This document shows positions 15,714 through 23,386 of a DNA stretch of 64,000 nt, piece by piece. This DNA comes from JANNPJ01 sp035474375. GTDB lineage: Bacteria > Actinomycetota > Actinomycetes > Actinomycetales > Kineosporiaceae. The stretch lies in assembly GCA_035474375.1 (NCBI GenBank), contig DATINJ010000244.1:1-64000 (forward strand). The letters run 5' to 3'. The position numbers and the translations under genes were made by a program. How positions within the stretch are numbered: position 1 is the first letter of the stretch; each line of letters starts with the position of its first letter. The notes under the pieces are model-generated. The model was given only the letters and a program-made list of their open reading frames with translations. It searched no databases and was not told the origin of the DNA.

Positions 15714-17519
15714 TCAGTTGATGGCGACGGTGGCGCCCTTGATGGTGGCCGTGGCATCCGCGGTGACCGCGACCGTGCCCCCCTTGACCGTGGTGCTGGT
15801 GGTTCCCTGCAACGCGAGCGTGGTGTCGGCCTTGACGCTGACCGACGGGGCGGCGATCTCGGCCGCACTCGTCCCGGTCACCGTGACCTTGACCCCCTTG
15901 ATGGTGACGTTGCCCTGAGCATCCAGCACGATCGAGGCTGAACCAGCTTGAAGCTTCAGCGGCGTCCCCGACTGAGCCTCCAGCAGTACCTGGTCACCGG
16001 TGATCAGAATCTGGTGTCCCTCAGCGTGTTTCAGGCTCAGCCCGGCAGTGCTACTGCTACTGGCATCGGTCAGCACGATCTGGTGCCCGTCAGCGGTGGT
16101 CAGCCCGGCGGACAGGTCCTGATCGCGGCCTGCGGTGCCGGTCGGCGGGGCGTCCTGCCCGTTGTGCACCGCCCCGAGGACGATGGGGCGCTGCAGGTCA
16201 CCCTCTTCGAACCCGACGACCACCTCGTCGTTCACCCGGTGCGGCACCACGAAGCCACGGTTGGGGCCGGCGGCTGGCAGCAAGGTACGGGCCCAGCCGG
16301 TCTGGATGTCGCTACCGAGGGTGGGCAGCTTGACCTTGACTCGGCCCCACCCCTGCGGATCGCTGATGTCGGTGATCAGGCCGGGCAGGAGTAGCCCGAG
16401 ACCACCTGCGGCAGGCGTTGATTCCGCACCGAATACGGTCGCACCGTGACCGGCGCCCTCCGACGGCACCGGGCCGGGCCGGCCGGCCGGGTCCCGGGCA
16501 CCAGCCGTGATCCAGGTGACCACGCGCTCCCCCCACTCGTGCCGGACGGCCGTGACCGGATGGTTGCCGGACAGCGGGCCGGCCCCCACCAGGACCAGGT
16601 CGTCCCGTGGATTCAGCCCCGGGAGCAGACCGAAAGCCGCAGCAACCAGCCGAGTTCCGGCCCGGGCGGCGCGCTGCCCGAGGGCCCCGGCCTGCGCGGT
16701 GACGTCTGCTGCGTCGACCGACGAAGCGGCCCGAATCTCGTAGCGGCGAGCGGTATCGGCCCGACCGAAAGCACTCGAACCCTGCAGCAGCGATGGCGCC
16801 GCCGAGGACGCGGCGCTCGCGGCGTGCTCGGCGGTCAGTTCCGCTTTCGCCGCCGGGTTCCAGCCGCGCATCGAGACGGTGCCGGTGGTCGTTCCGCCGG
16901 TCTCGAAGTCGAGGCTGGCCAGGTCCTCCCCCAGGGTCAGGCTGACCTCCGTCGGCGAGGTCGGTAGCGCGGCAACGTTGAGCGCGCCGCTCGCCGGATC
17001 GACCCACCACTCGACGCCGTAGCGATCGCACACCTGCTCCAGCAGATCCAGCGGTGACAAGGCAACCAGCACGGCGTCCCGCTGGCCGGCGGGCAGGCCG
17101 GCAATCGTCACCGACCCCGTCAGGTAGCTGGACAGCACCGAGCTGAGCACGTCGGCGAGGTCGGCGTTGGCGGTGCTGACCACCTGCTGGACGGCGCCGA
17201 GCCCGTGCCCGGCGTCCTCGGCGAGCAGGGTCACCGCAGTCCGGTGGTCACCGTCGTTCGGGCAGGAGACCCGCAGCCCGGTGACGGCACCGGTGAAGAC
17301 CGTGCGCGGGGTCCCGGAGTCGAGGAAGGCCACGCTCAACGCGGTGCCCGGAGCGAAGGCCGACGCATTTGCTGCCAGCAAGGCGAAATCGTCGTCAGCA
17401 ATGACGATTTCGGCCCGCGAAGGACGTCTCAAACCCCGGTCGACGGTAACCGAAAGCAGCTGGGAGGCCAGGGTCCAGGCCAACTGCGTGCCGTTCAGGT
17501 GGATCACCGGGGAGCTCAT
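15714..17519 (-). CDS. VgrG/gpD-like spike protein (Pvc8-like)
   Basis: 601 residues. The N-terminal part resembles the late-control D/VgrG beta-barrels (VDRGLRRPSRAEIVIADDDFALL; LLEQVCDRYGVEWWVDP). An OB-fold follows at roughly 370-465 (GLITDISDPQGWGRVKVKLPTL; GFVVPHRVNDEVVVGFEEGDLQRPIVLGAVHNG). The C-terminal 120 residues are a Thr/Val/Ala-rich repetitive beta-helix needle (VSVKADTTLALQGTTSTTVKGG). It forms the trimeric central spike under the tube, on which the PAAR-like tip would sit. ATGA overlap with the LysM gene. Confidence 0.93.
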   Translation of the reverse strand: MSSPVIHLNGTQLAWTLASQLLSVTVDRGLRRPSRAEIVIADDDFALLAANASAFAPGTALSVAFLDSGTPRTVFTGAVTGLRVSCPNDGDHRTAVTLLAEDAGHGLGAVQQVVSTANADLADVLSSVLSSYLTGSVTIAGLPAGQRDAVLVALSPLDLLEQVCDRYGVEWWVDPASGALNVAALPTSPTEVSLTLGEDLASLDFETGGTTTGTVSMRGWNPAAKAELTAEHAASAASSAAPSLLQGSSAFGRADTARRYEIRAASSVDAADVTAQAGALGQRAARAGTRLVAAAFGLLPGLNPRDDLVLVGAGPLSGNHPVTAVRHEWGERVVTWITAGARDPAGRPGPVPSEGAGHGATVFGAESTPAAGGLGLLLPGLITDISDPQGWGRVKVKLPTLGSDIQTGWARTLLPAAGPNRGFVVPHRVNDEVVVGFEEGDLQRPIVLGAVHNGQDAPPTGTAGRDQDLSAGLTTADGHQIVLTDASSSSTAGLSLKHAEGHQILITGDQVLLEAQSGTPLKLQAGSASIVLDAQGNVTIKGVKVTVTGTSAAEIAAPSVSVKADTTLALQGTTSTTVKGGTVAVTADATATIKGATVAIN

Positions 17520-18178
17520 GCTGTCCGCCCCGGGATGGCGATCAGCATGCCCGGTCGCAGCGACAACGGGTCGTCGATGTCGTTGGCCTCGGCGATCAGC
17601 CGCCAGGCAGTCGGATCTGCGTAATGTCGGGCGGCAATCCGATCGAGAGTCTCGCCCGGACTGACCCGGTGGACGGCGTGCGGGCGGGGGGTGCCGGACG
17701 TGGGGTTCTGCGGGCCGAAAGCGTCGGACTGCTCGTACTGGCGCAGGGTCACCTGAACCCGGGCCCGCAACGGCACCCCGGTGGCCGAGAAGTAGACCAG
17801 CCGGACGTCCAGCGCGGCCACCACCGCCCGGAACGAGTGCAGGTCACCCCAGTGGAAAATGACGGTCGGCGGGCGAACGTTCCCAGTGGTCTCGTCGCTG
17901 CCGGGCACCGTCGGATCGACGTCCATCAGCGCCACCAGTTGGCCGGTGTACGTGGTGGCGGACTCGCCGGTGGCGGTGGTGTCGAAGAAGATCTCGAAGC
18001 TGAGCGTGCCGCCGGTGGCTCCGGCGTACTCCAGCGTGGGCACGTCCCGGCCCGGTCTCGCCCCGGAACGCCACTCGTTGCTGCGGGTCAAGGCGAGTTC
18101 GGCCGGGTTGAACAGGCAGGTGATCTGATCCCCGGTCTCTACCTCGAAGTAGGCCTTGGTATCGGAGGAGACGGTCAT
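17516..18178 (-). CDS. LysM-domain tail/baseplate protein (Pvc7-like)
   Basis: 220 residues. The N-terminal 155 residues show the conserved start of this eCIS family (FEVETGDQITCLFNPAELALTRSNEW) and SFEIFFDTTATGESATTYTGQLVALM. A C-terminal LysM domain (VHRVSPGETLDRIAARHYADPTAWRLIAEAN, about 165-217) ends in LRPGMLIAIP. In related systems this protein links the tube to the spike (gp53-like hub role), and the LysM part is structural rather than necessarily peptidoglycan-binding. Overlaps both neighbours by four bases. Confidence 0.92.
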   Translation of the reverse strand: MTVSSDTKAYFEVETGDQITCLFNPAELALTRSNEWRSGARPGRDVPTLEYAGATGGTLSFEIFFDTTATGESATTYTGQLVALMDVDPTVPGSDETTGNVRPPTVIFHWGDLHSFRAVVAALDVRLVYFSATGVPLRARVQVTLRQYEQSDAFGPQNPTSGTPRPHAVHRVSPGETLDRIAARHYADPTAWRLIAEANDIDDPLSLRPGMLIAIPGRTA

Positions 18179-18492
18179 GATCGCGGCTGCGATGCGACCG
18201 GGTTTTGCAAGGGCAGCAGGTCGCGCGGCACGATCATCGATCCGGCAGCCTGAACCTGGGCGAGCCGGTGCACCGGGACCTCGACCCGGATCGCGCCCGC
18301 CAGTGTCTGGCCCGGCACCCGGCCGGTGGTGACCGGCTCGGCGTGCGGGAGCGAACTCGGGGTCAGCGCAGCGGCGAACCGAATCGACCGGGCACCCAGG
18401 TCTCCTGGCGCGTGGGTGCGGCTGAGCTGACCGATTCGACCAGGACGACGCAAACGGTGGACGACGCCGGCCCCGAGCGGTTGTCCCGTCAT
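18175..18492 (-). CDS. Small hypothetical protein in the injection-system operon (Pvc6 position)
   Basis: 105 residues, overlapping tube 2 upstream and the LysM gene downstream by four bases each. Basic, Arg/Pro-rich N-terminus; no domain recognised. The C-terminal half has a beta-like run (TGRVPGQTLAGAIRVEVPVHRLAQVQ). Position and small size match Pvc6 of Photorhabdus virulence cassettes, whose role is not established. The four-base overlaps on both sides argue that it is a real coding gene. Confidence 0.7.
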   Translation of the reverse strand: MTGQPLGAGVVHRLRRPGRIGQLSRTHAPGDLGARSIRFAAALTPSSLPHAEPVTTGRVPGQTLAGAIRVEVPVHRLAQVQAAGSMIVPRDLLPLQNPVASQPRS

Positions 18493-18965
18493 GTCGCGGT
18501 CCGGGCCCGGAACCCGGTGTGGGTTACCTCGAGTTCCTCGGTCAGGGCGGAGGAGTCGCCGGTGTCGAGGGTCGGGCCGGTCCAGCGCACCGGGAACGCT
18601 CCTTCGACCTCGTACGAGCGCAGCCGAGTGCCGGCAACGTCGAGCAACGTGACGGACGCGGTGGAGACCACCAACTTGCCGCCGGCCGCCTCGAACCCGT
18701 CACCGGCGGTGCGGCTCACCCAGTCGAGCAGGTTGTCGGACTCGGTCAGCCCGCGACTGAAAACCAGGTTGGGCCAGTGCACCCGGCCCGGGAACCGGTG
18801 CACGTAGCCGTTCACCCCACCCTCGGCGTACTCGTCCACGGAAACCGTCAACTGCAGCCCGCCGACCCGCCCGAAGGTACCGATCGACATCCCGTCGACC
18901 TCCAGCAGGAAGTGCGCAGCGGTCGGCGGGGTACCACCGAGCGGGGTCGCATCAAGTGCCGGCAT
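18489..18965 (-). CDS. Second phage-tail tube-like protein (gp19 family, Pvc5-like)
   Basis: 158 residues. T4 gp19/tube-fold signature: HFLLEVDGMSIGTFGRVGGLQLTVSVDEYAEGGVNGYVHRFPG, then NLVFSRGLTESDNLLDWV, followed by SVTLLDVAGTRLRSYEVEGAFPVRWTGP. In eCIS loci such minor tube paralogs form the hexameric rings that adapt the polymer tube to the spike. The start overlaps the DUF6760 gene by 14 bases, so it is translationally coupled to it. Confidence 0.92.
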   Translation of the reverse strand: MPALDATPLGGTPPTAAHFLLEVDGMSIGTFGRVGGLQLTVSVDEYAEGGVNGYVHRFPGRVHWPNLVFSRGLTESDNLLDWVSRTAGDGFEAAGGKLVVSTASVTLLDVAGTRLRSYEVEGAFPVRWTGPTLDTGDSSALTEELEVTHTGFRARTAT

Positions 18966-19128
18966 CGCGGGCCTCCTGCCGAGAGCGGGCCTCCAGGTTG
19001 ACCACGGCCCGCACCATCCGCACCCGGTCCAGATGCTCCAGACCGAGCAGGTCGTCCATTGACCAGTGCAGGTGGTACGCCAGGTAGGCAGTCTCCTGCC
19101 AGACCGCCTCGGCCGGATAGCTCAGCAT
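18952..19128 (-). CDS. DUF6760 small injection-system protein
   Basis: 58 residues from the ATG at 19128, preceded immediately by GAGGGGACG; an upstream GTG at 19152 would add eight residues. Compact helical protein with the pattern LSYPAEAVWQETAYLAYHLHWSMDDLLGLEHLDRVRMV, which matches the small conserved proteins (DUF6760) found between tail-assembly and tube genes of eCIS loci. Probably part of the chaperone system for tube assembly, like split tail-assembly chaperones of phages; that is inference. The 3' end overlaps tube 2. Confidence 0.85.
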   Translation of the reverse strand: MLSYPAEAVWQETAYLAYHLHWSMDDLLGLEHLDRVRMVRAVVNLEARSRQEARDAGT

Positions 19129-19165
19129 CGTCCCCTCGTTCTCTGTGGTCACACTGCGGGGCGGT

Positions 19166-19783
19166 TCAGGTTCGGCCTCCCGCAGCGGCCACCTCGAGGA
19201 TGGCGCTACGGCGGGTCGGTGACGTCAGGACACGCCCGGCGCGCGTCCCGAACTCGTCCGTGCCGCCGGAGGGCCCGGCAGGTGTTGGCCCGCCGAGCTC
19301 TCCCACAGCAGCCGACCCGCCCGGCTCCAGCGCCGTCCCGGAAGCAGCCGGGACCGCCGGGCCGGTGGCCCCGGGAATCGAGACCACCCCCGGTGGCCCG
19401 GCCACTGTCCCGAGCCCCAGGCCACCGGCCTCGGGCACGACGAGATCGGGGCGCAGCTGCCCGGCCGAACTCAGCAGGGCTTCGTACTCCGCTTGGTCGC
19501 CAAAGTTGACGACGGAGTAGAAATCCTGCAGAAAGGCCAGGTCAGCCGCGAACAAGCCCTCGATCTCAGTGAGCGTCACGTACTCGATCGCGCCCAGCCG
19601 CTGAACCACCCGGGCCAGCACCAACATGGTCAGGCGCGGATCGTCCGGACCCTTGACGAACGGATCACGCAACGGCTCGAGCTCGTCGCGGCCGGTCGCC
19701 AACCGCATCGTGCCGTCCCGGTGCACCGTGCCGTCGGGCCCGAGGTAACCGCGAGGAAGAGTGAACGGGTAAACCGTCCTCAC
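19166..19783 (-). CDS. Phage tail assembly protein-like (injection-system chaperone)
   Basis: 205 residues from the GTG at 19783 that overlaps the tube stop (GTGA); the longer open frame would run through the tube gene. The conserved N-terminal 110 residues read VRTVYPFTLPRGYLGPDGTVHRDGTMRLAT, then DPRLTMLVLARVVQRLG and LTEIEGLFAADLAFLQDFYS. This is the typical pattern of tail-assembly chaperone-like proteins next to DUF6760 in eCIS and tailed-phage operons. The last 85 residues are Gly/Pro/Ala-rich and of low complexity. Confidence 0.86.
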   Translation of the reverse strand: MRTVYPFTLPRGYLGPDGTVHRDGTMRLATGRDELEPLRDPFVKGPDDPRLTMLVLARVVQRLGAIEYVTLTEIEGLFAADLAFLQDFYSVVNFGDQAEYEALLSSAGQLRPDLVVPEAGGLGLGTVAGPPGVVSIPGATGPAVPAASGTALEPGGSAAVGELGGPTPAGPSGGTDEFGTRAGRVLTSPTRRSAILEVAAAGGRT

Positions 19784-20247
19784 TTCACCCGCTCCAGGAA
19801 GTCGATCTCCAGCGTGATCGTCTCCTTGATCGGGGTGCCGCTGGAGACGTCGAGCGCATCGAGCGCGATCTTCGAGATCCAGCCGTTGGTGAAGTTGTAC
19901 CGGCCCAGCTCGGTGCTGTCCGAGCCGTACAGGACGACCGATCCGGTCTTGCGGGCTGCGTCCAGGGCACCCTTCAGCGAGGTCTCCTGGAACCACTTCC
20001 AGATCCCGTCGGCGGTCGTGTCGACCACGGCCAGCCGGGTCAGAATCAGCGTGCCGACGTTCTGCTTGGCAGCGAGAGTCCGCGTCCAGACAGCCTTTCC
20101 GTCCGCGCTGGTCTGCATCAGGTTGGTCACCTCGACGCCGATGTCGAGGCCGCTCACGCTGGTCAGCATGGTCAGCGGGGTGCCATCGACCTCGAGGTAG
20201 AACGCGTTGCCGATCAGACCGGTATCGGCCACAAGTGCATTAGGCAT
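19780..20247 (-). CDS. Main tail tube protein (gp19 family, Pvc1-like)
   Basis: 155 residues, ATG at 20247 with AGGAG about nine bases upstream. Tube fold: GNAFYLEVDGTPLTMLTSVSGLDIGVEVTNLMQTSADGK, then LTRLAVVDTTADGIWKWFQET and YNFTNGWISKIALDALD. Located directly behind the sheath, it is the likely major inner-tube subunit. The protein polymerises into the rigid tube propelled by sheath contraction. The 3' end overlaps the chaperone-like gene. Confidence 0.95.
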   Translation of the reverse strand: MPNALVADTGLIGNAFYLEVDGTPLTMLTSVSGLDIGVEVTNLMQTSADGKAVWTRTLAAKQNVGTLILTRLAVVDTTADGIWKWFQETSLKGALDAARKTGSVVLYGSDSTELGRYNFTNGWISKIALDALDVSSGTPIKETITLEIDFLERVK

Positions 20248-20250
20248 GAC

Positions 20251-20262
20251 AGGAGTACTCCT
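20251..20262. promoter_or_regulatory. Palindrome containing the Shine-Dalgarno of the tube gene
   Basis: AGGAGTACTCCT is a perfect 12-bp palindrome whose minus-strand AGGAG is the ribosome site of the tube gene (start at 20247). It may be chance, or it could modulate translation of the most abundant subunit. Confidence 0.4.
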
Positions 20263-20292
20263 TCAGTTGGCGAAAAAGGGAAAGCTGGAGGA

Positions 20293-21858
20293 TCAGGCTG
20301 CGGACTGCTTGTGCTGCGCGATCCGGAAGATCACGAACTCGGCCGGCTTCGACGGAGCGAGCCCCACCTCGACGATGAGCTTGCCCGCGTCGATGCTCTC
20401 CGGCGGGTTGGTCTCGCCGTCGCACTTGACGTAGAACGCCTGGTCGGGCGTCGTTCCGGCGAGCGCGCCCTCGGTCCACAGCCCGCGCAGGAACGCGTTC
20501 AGCGTGCGCTTGACGCCCTCCCAGAGCGGGACGCCGTTCGGCTCGAACACCGCGAACTGGGTGCCGTCCAGGATGGTCTTCTCCACCATGTTGAACAGCC
20601 GCCGCACGTTGATGTAGTTCCAGTCGGTGTCGCTGGCAAGGGTCCGGGCGCCCCAGACCCGGATGCCTCGCACCCCGAACGGGCGGATGCAGTTGATCCC
20701 GATCGGGTTCAGCAGAGACTGCTCGTTCTGGGTGATCGTCCGCTCGATGTCCAGGACGCCGCGCAGGGTGTCGTTCGCCGGCGCCTTCCAGACCCCACGG
20801 GTGGCGTCGGTGCGTGCCCAGAGCCCGGCGATGTGTCCGCTCGGCGGGATCAGGATCTCGCTGTCGCCGCCGGTCCCGATCGGGTTCTCGACCTTGACCC
20901 AGGGGTAGTACAACGCGGCGAACGCACTGTCGTACATCGCCGTGTCGCTGCGCCACTCCTTGATCTGCTGCGGGCCCATTCCGGGCGGGGCGTCGAGGAT
21001 CGCCATCCGGTTGGTGTACTGCTCGCAGTGCGAGATCAGCGAGGTCTGGACGGCCTTCCACAGGCCCAGGTCGACCGTCCCGTCCTCCTTCGTGGCCGCA
21101 GTGATCAGGTCGGGAACGATCACGATGGTGACGTCCTCGGCGATGGCCAGGCCACCGATCCCCCGGCGGGTGCTCTCGCTACCGGCGAACGCCCGACCGG
21201 ACACCGGTACCGGCACCGGGGTGGCCCAGGCCAGGTCGTAGGCGCCGGGACGCAGCAGTTCCAGCTGGCCGGCAAGGTCGGCATCGGCGCTGACCTCGAC
21301 CTTGACCTTGATCCGGGTGGAGGTGCCGTTGATCGCGGCACCGGCCTCGCCGGGGCCGTCGAGGGTGAGGCCCGGGTAGGACTCCACGATGTCCTTGCCC
21401 TCGAAAACGTCGAGGCGGAAGGTTACTGGCGAGTCCTCGCCGGCCGACTCCTCGGACTGCACGCCGATGCTGAGCACCGCGTCCGGCTCGATGGACTCGA
21501 TGTTCAGCGGGGTGCCCAGGGCGCGGTCGGCCGCGGGCAGGGCAACGGTGGACGGCAGACCGGACGGGCTGGTGTGCGGAACCCGGACGATGTAGGCGAT
21601 CGATCCGCCGTTCTGGAAGTAGCCGAACACCGACAGCGGCAGCATTGCTCCGGGCACGAATGACCCGTACAGCTGCTCGAACTGGGTCCAGCTGGTGACC
21701 AGCCGCGGCGCAAGACCCTCCGGGTCCAGCGGATTGTCCATCGGGTACCGCTCGGTGAACCCAACGAACGCGGCTATCGCCGTGGGGGCAGCGGTCAGCA
21801 CCTTCTGCGTCGAGACGACTTCCTCAACGTAAACACCGGGCGCCGTGTATGTAGGCAT
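20293..21858 (-). CDS. Contractile tail sheath protein (Pvc2-like)
   Basis: 521 residues. Starts PTYTAPGVYVEEV, the canonical sheath N-terminus, followed by FVGFTERYP, LVTSWTQFEQLYG, GYFQNGGSIAYIVRV. The C-terminal domain holds WGARTLASDTDWNYINVRRLFNMVEKTI and FVFEPN-like sequence plus GLAPSKPAEFVIFRIAQ, all standard for the polymerising core domains. The protein forms the contractile outer sheath. The 44-bp gap to the tube gene keeps them in one operon. GGGAG lies upstream of the ATG at 21858. Confidence 0.96.
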   Translation of the reverse strand: MPTYTAPGVYVEEVVSTQKVLTAAPTAIAAFVGFTERYPMDNPLDPEGLAPRLVTSWTQFEQLYGSFVPGAMLPLSVFGYFQNGGSIAYIVRVPHTSPSGLPSTVALPAADRALGTPLNIESIEPDAVLSIGVQSEESAGEDSPVTFRLDVFEGKDIVESYPGLTLDGPGEAGAAINGTSTRIKVKVEVSADADLAGQLELLRPGAYDLAWATPVPVPVSGRAFAGSESTRRGIGGLAIAEDVTIVIVPDLITAATKEDGTVDLGLWKAVQTSLISHCEQYTNRMAILDAPPGMGPQQIKEWRSDTAMYDSAFAALYYPWVKVENPIGTGGDSEILIPPSGHIAGLWARTDATRGVWKAPANDTLRGVLDIERTITQNEQSLLNPIGINCIRPFGVRGIRVWGARTLASDTDWNYINVRRLFNMVEKTILDGTQFAVFEPNGVPLWEGVKRTLNAFLRGLWTEGALAGTTPDQAFYVKCDGETNPPESIDAGKLIVEVGLAPSKPAEFVIFRIAQHKQSAA

Positions 21859-22001
21859 GCGGGAACTCCCTGGGATGCGCGAGCGGGCTCGGCCACGCGG
21901 GAACCAGACATTCTCGGCTCGATCCCTGACAACGCAGCCGATTCATGCTTCGGTGCGAGTGGAGGCGGCCTTGAGCCTTCGGTCGCGGCGACGGACCGTA
22001 G

Positions 22002-22394
22002 TCAGCTCGCGGTGGTGAGCATCGCACCCGCCAGCTTGATGCTGATCGACCCGCCGTAGGCACATGAGCAGGTACCGCCCGACCCGAGCACGGCCTTCCC
22101 GCCGACCAGGGTCTTGGACACCTGGCTGTTCCACGGACCGACCGGCATCGGCAAGCAGGGCATCGGGGTGAGCACCCCGAGCGCGGCCGCCGTCGCCGCC
22201 ATCACCATCGGGTTGGCCGGGCTCTGGCACATCCCGAACGGCAAGAGATTCAGGAACGGGATGTTGTCGGCGACCACTGCCACCGGGCGCGCCTCGACCA
22301 GCACCTGCGCGACCGGCAGCACGACCATCACCGACGGGGCGGTGCCCATCCCGCACTCCAGGATGGCACCGGTGACTACCGGCTGCGGGCTCAT
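22002..22394 (-). CDS. PAAR-like DUF4280 protein, likely spike tip
   Basis: 130 residues starting MSPQPVVTGAILECGMGTAPS, with the DUF4280 pattern of paired glycine turns and conserved segments (FGMCQSPANPMVMAATAAALGVLTPMPCLP and GGTCSCAYGGSISIKLAG). DUF4280 proteins are PAAR-related and are expected to sharpen the VgrG spike. The start overlaps the lipoprotein gene upstream by four bases; the sheath gene follows after 143 bp. Five cysteines are present, as is common in metal-binding PAAR tips. Confidence 0.86.
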   Translation of the reverse strand: MSPQPVVTGAILECGMGTAPSVMVVLPVAQVLVEARPVAVVADNIPFLNLLPFGMCQSPANPMVMAATAAALGVLTPMPCLPMPVGPWNSQVSKTLVGGKAVLGSGGTCSCAYGGSISIKLAGAMLTTAS

Positions 22395-23119
22395 GAGTTC
22401 TCGATTCGTTGGTTCTGGCCTCGCACCGAGGCGGTCAGCGCGGGACCGGTCGTCCGCACGAAACAGATTACGGAACGGTCAGATCGGGTCGACGAGGTGA
22501 CCAGCCGGGCCAGCGGACCGAGCTTCGGCCGCTGCGCGGACGCCGCCGTCCAGGAGGCGACCGACGGGAACAAGTACGTCAAGAAGTACCACGATTCGCG
22601 GGGATTCGACCCGAGGTAGTCCCGGAAGTGATCGGCGCAGGCTTCCCGGGCGAACGTTCGCAGAATGTCATGGCCGGGATACTCGCTCGAGGACACCACC
22701 GCCGCAGAAGGGCTGGGCGTGCCCAATGCGCCCTTCAGGAGCGGGGATCCGAGCGCGGACGCCTTCGGGACGGCCAACGACGTCGGGATGGCGGACGACT
22801 TCGGGACGGCGGACGATGTCGGACTGGCGGACGACGTAGGTCCGGCGGAAGAGGTCGGACTGGCGGACGGCGTCACATCAGCAGACGGCGTGGCGACCGG
22901 CGGGTACGGCAGTCGCGCATACACCTCCATGGCATGACCCTCGCGGCACGGCACGACTCGCATTCTGTTCACCGTGACGCCGGGCTTGCCTTCCGGGTCG
23001 ACGCAGTCCCCCGGGGCCAAACCGGCCACCCATTCCAGCTCACCCTTCTCGCCGGACGAGCAGGCCCCGACGCCGAGCACCACAATCAGGGCAAGCCCGG
23101 CTGCCATCGGACGCGACAC
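22391..23119 (-). CDS. Lipoprotein coupled to the PAAR-like gene, with septum-formation-like domain
   Basis: 242 residues from the GTG at 23119 (GGAGG six bases upstream; a TTG at 23122 is also possible). A short signal peptide ends in the lipobox VGAC (lipidated Cys20). Next is a segment reading APGDCVDPEGKPGVTVNRMRVVPCREGHAMEVYAR, the pattern of actinobacterial 'septum formation' family domains. A 40-residue Ser/Ala/Pro/Thr repeat follows, then a second small region with Cys and FRDYLGSNPRESWYFLTYLFPS. The stop overlaps the DUF4280 start (ATGA), tying it to the injection-system operon as first gene. Role unknown; an outer-face membrane partner of the machine is possible. Confidence 0.82.
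   Translation of the reverse strand: MSRPMAAGLALIVVLGVGACSSGEKGELEWVAGLAPGDCVDPEGKPGVTVNRMRVVPCREGHAMEVYARLPYPPVATPSADVTPSASPTSSAGPTSSASPTSSAVPKSSAIPTSLAVPKASALGSPLLKGALGTPSPSAAVVSSSEYPGHDILRTFAREACADHFRDYLGSNPRESWYFLTYLFPSVASWTAASAQRPKLGPLARLVTSSTRSDRSVICFVRTTGPALTASVRGQNQRIENS
22758..22874 (-). repeat. 18-nt tandem repeats encoding SSAxPT hexapeptides in the lipoprotein gene
   Basis: Six degenerate 18-nt units start at 22758, 22776, 22794, 22812, 22830 and 22848, with a partial seventh. They encode variants of TSSAxP in the lipoprotein linker. They stay in frame and are typical of a cell-wall-spanning low-complexity linker. Confidence 0.8.
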
Positions 23120-23296
23120 CAAAGCCCTCCCCCATTAAGCAATTTCGGGCAAGAGCCGCATACTGGCGTGCCCCCCGCCACGCCGCCCGAGCCCGACCGA
23201 CCTTACCAGCGCACCCTTCCCCATCCCCGCGACGACACCCCTTCCTCACCCAGTCCTCGCCGCCACGACAGCAGAGCGCCGCCGGCGTCGAGTTGA

Positions 23297-23375
23297 GCGC
23301 CGCAGGACTCGGCCGAATTGGCGATCCGTCGCCAAAACGGTCCATCGCGGGCAGTTCCGCCGAGTCCTACGGCGC
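23297..23375. terminator. Nested palindrome, probable terminator of the DUF2127 gene or REP-like element
   Basis: A 17-bp inverted repeat with one mismatch (23297-23313 and 23359-23375) encloses a perfect small hairpin TTGGCGA-TCCG-TCGCCAA (23318-23335). It begins 12 bases after the stop of the minus-strand DUF2127 gene. The rest of the 23120-23386 gap shows nothing else I can support. Confidence 0.6.
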
Positions 23376-23386
23376 TGGGCGCGGCG

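Noticed and set aside
20311..21663. Plus-strand open frame of 450 codons across the sheath gene
   Set aside because: Antisense shadow of the sheath protein; no recognisable domain and biased amino-acid content.
22758..22874. Regular 18-nt units resembling a CRISPR or minisatellite
   Set aside because: Units are contiguous without spacers, keep the coding frame and encode a Ser/Pro linker, so it is a coding repeat, not a CRISPR array.
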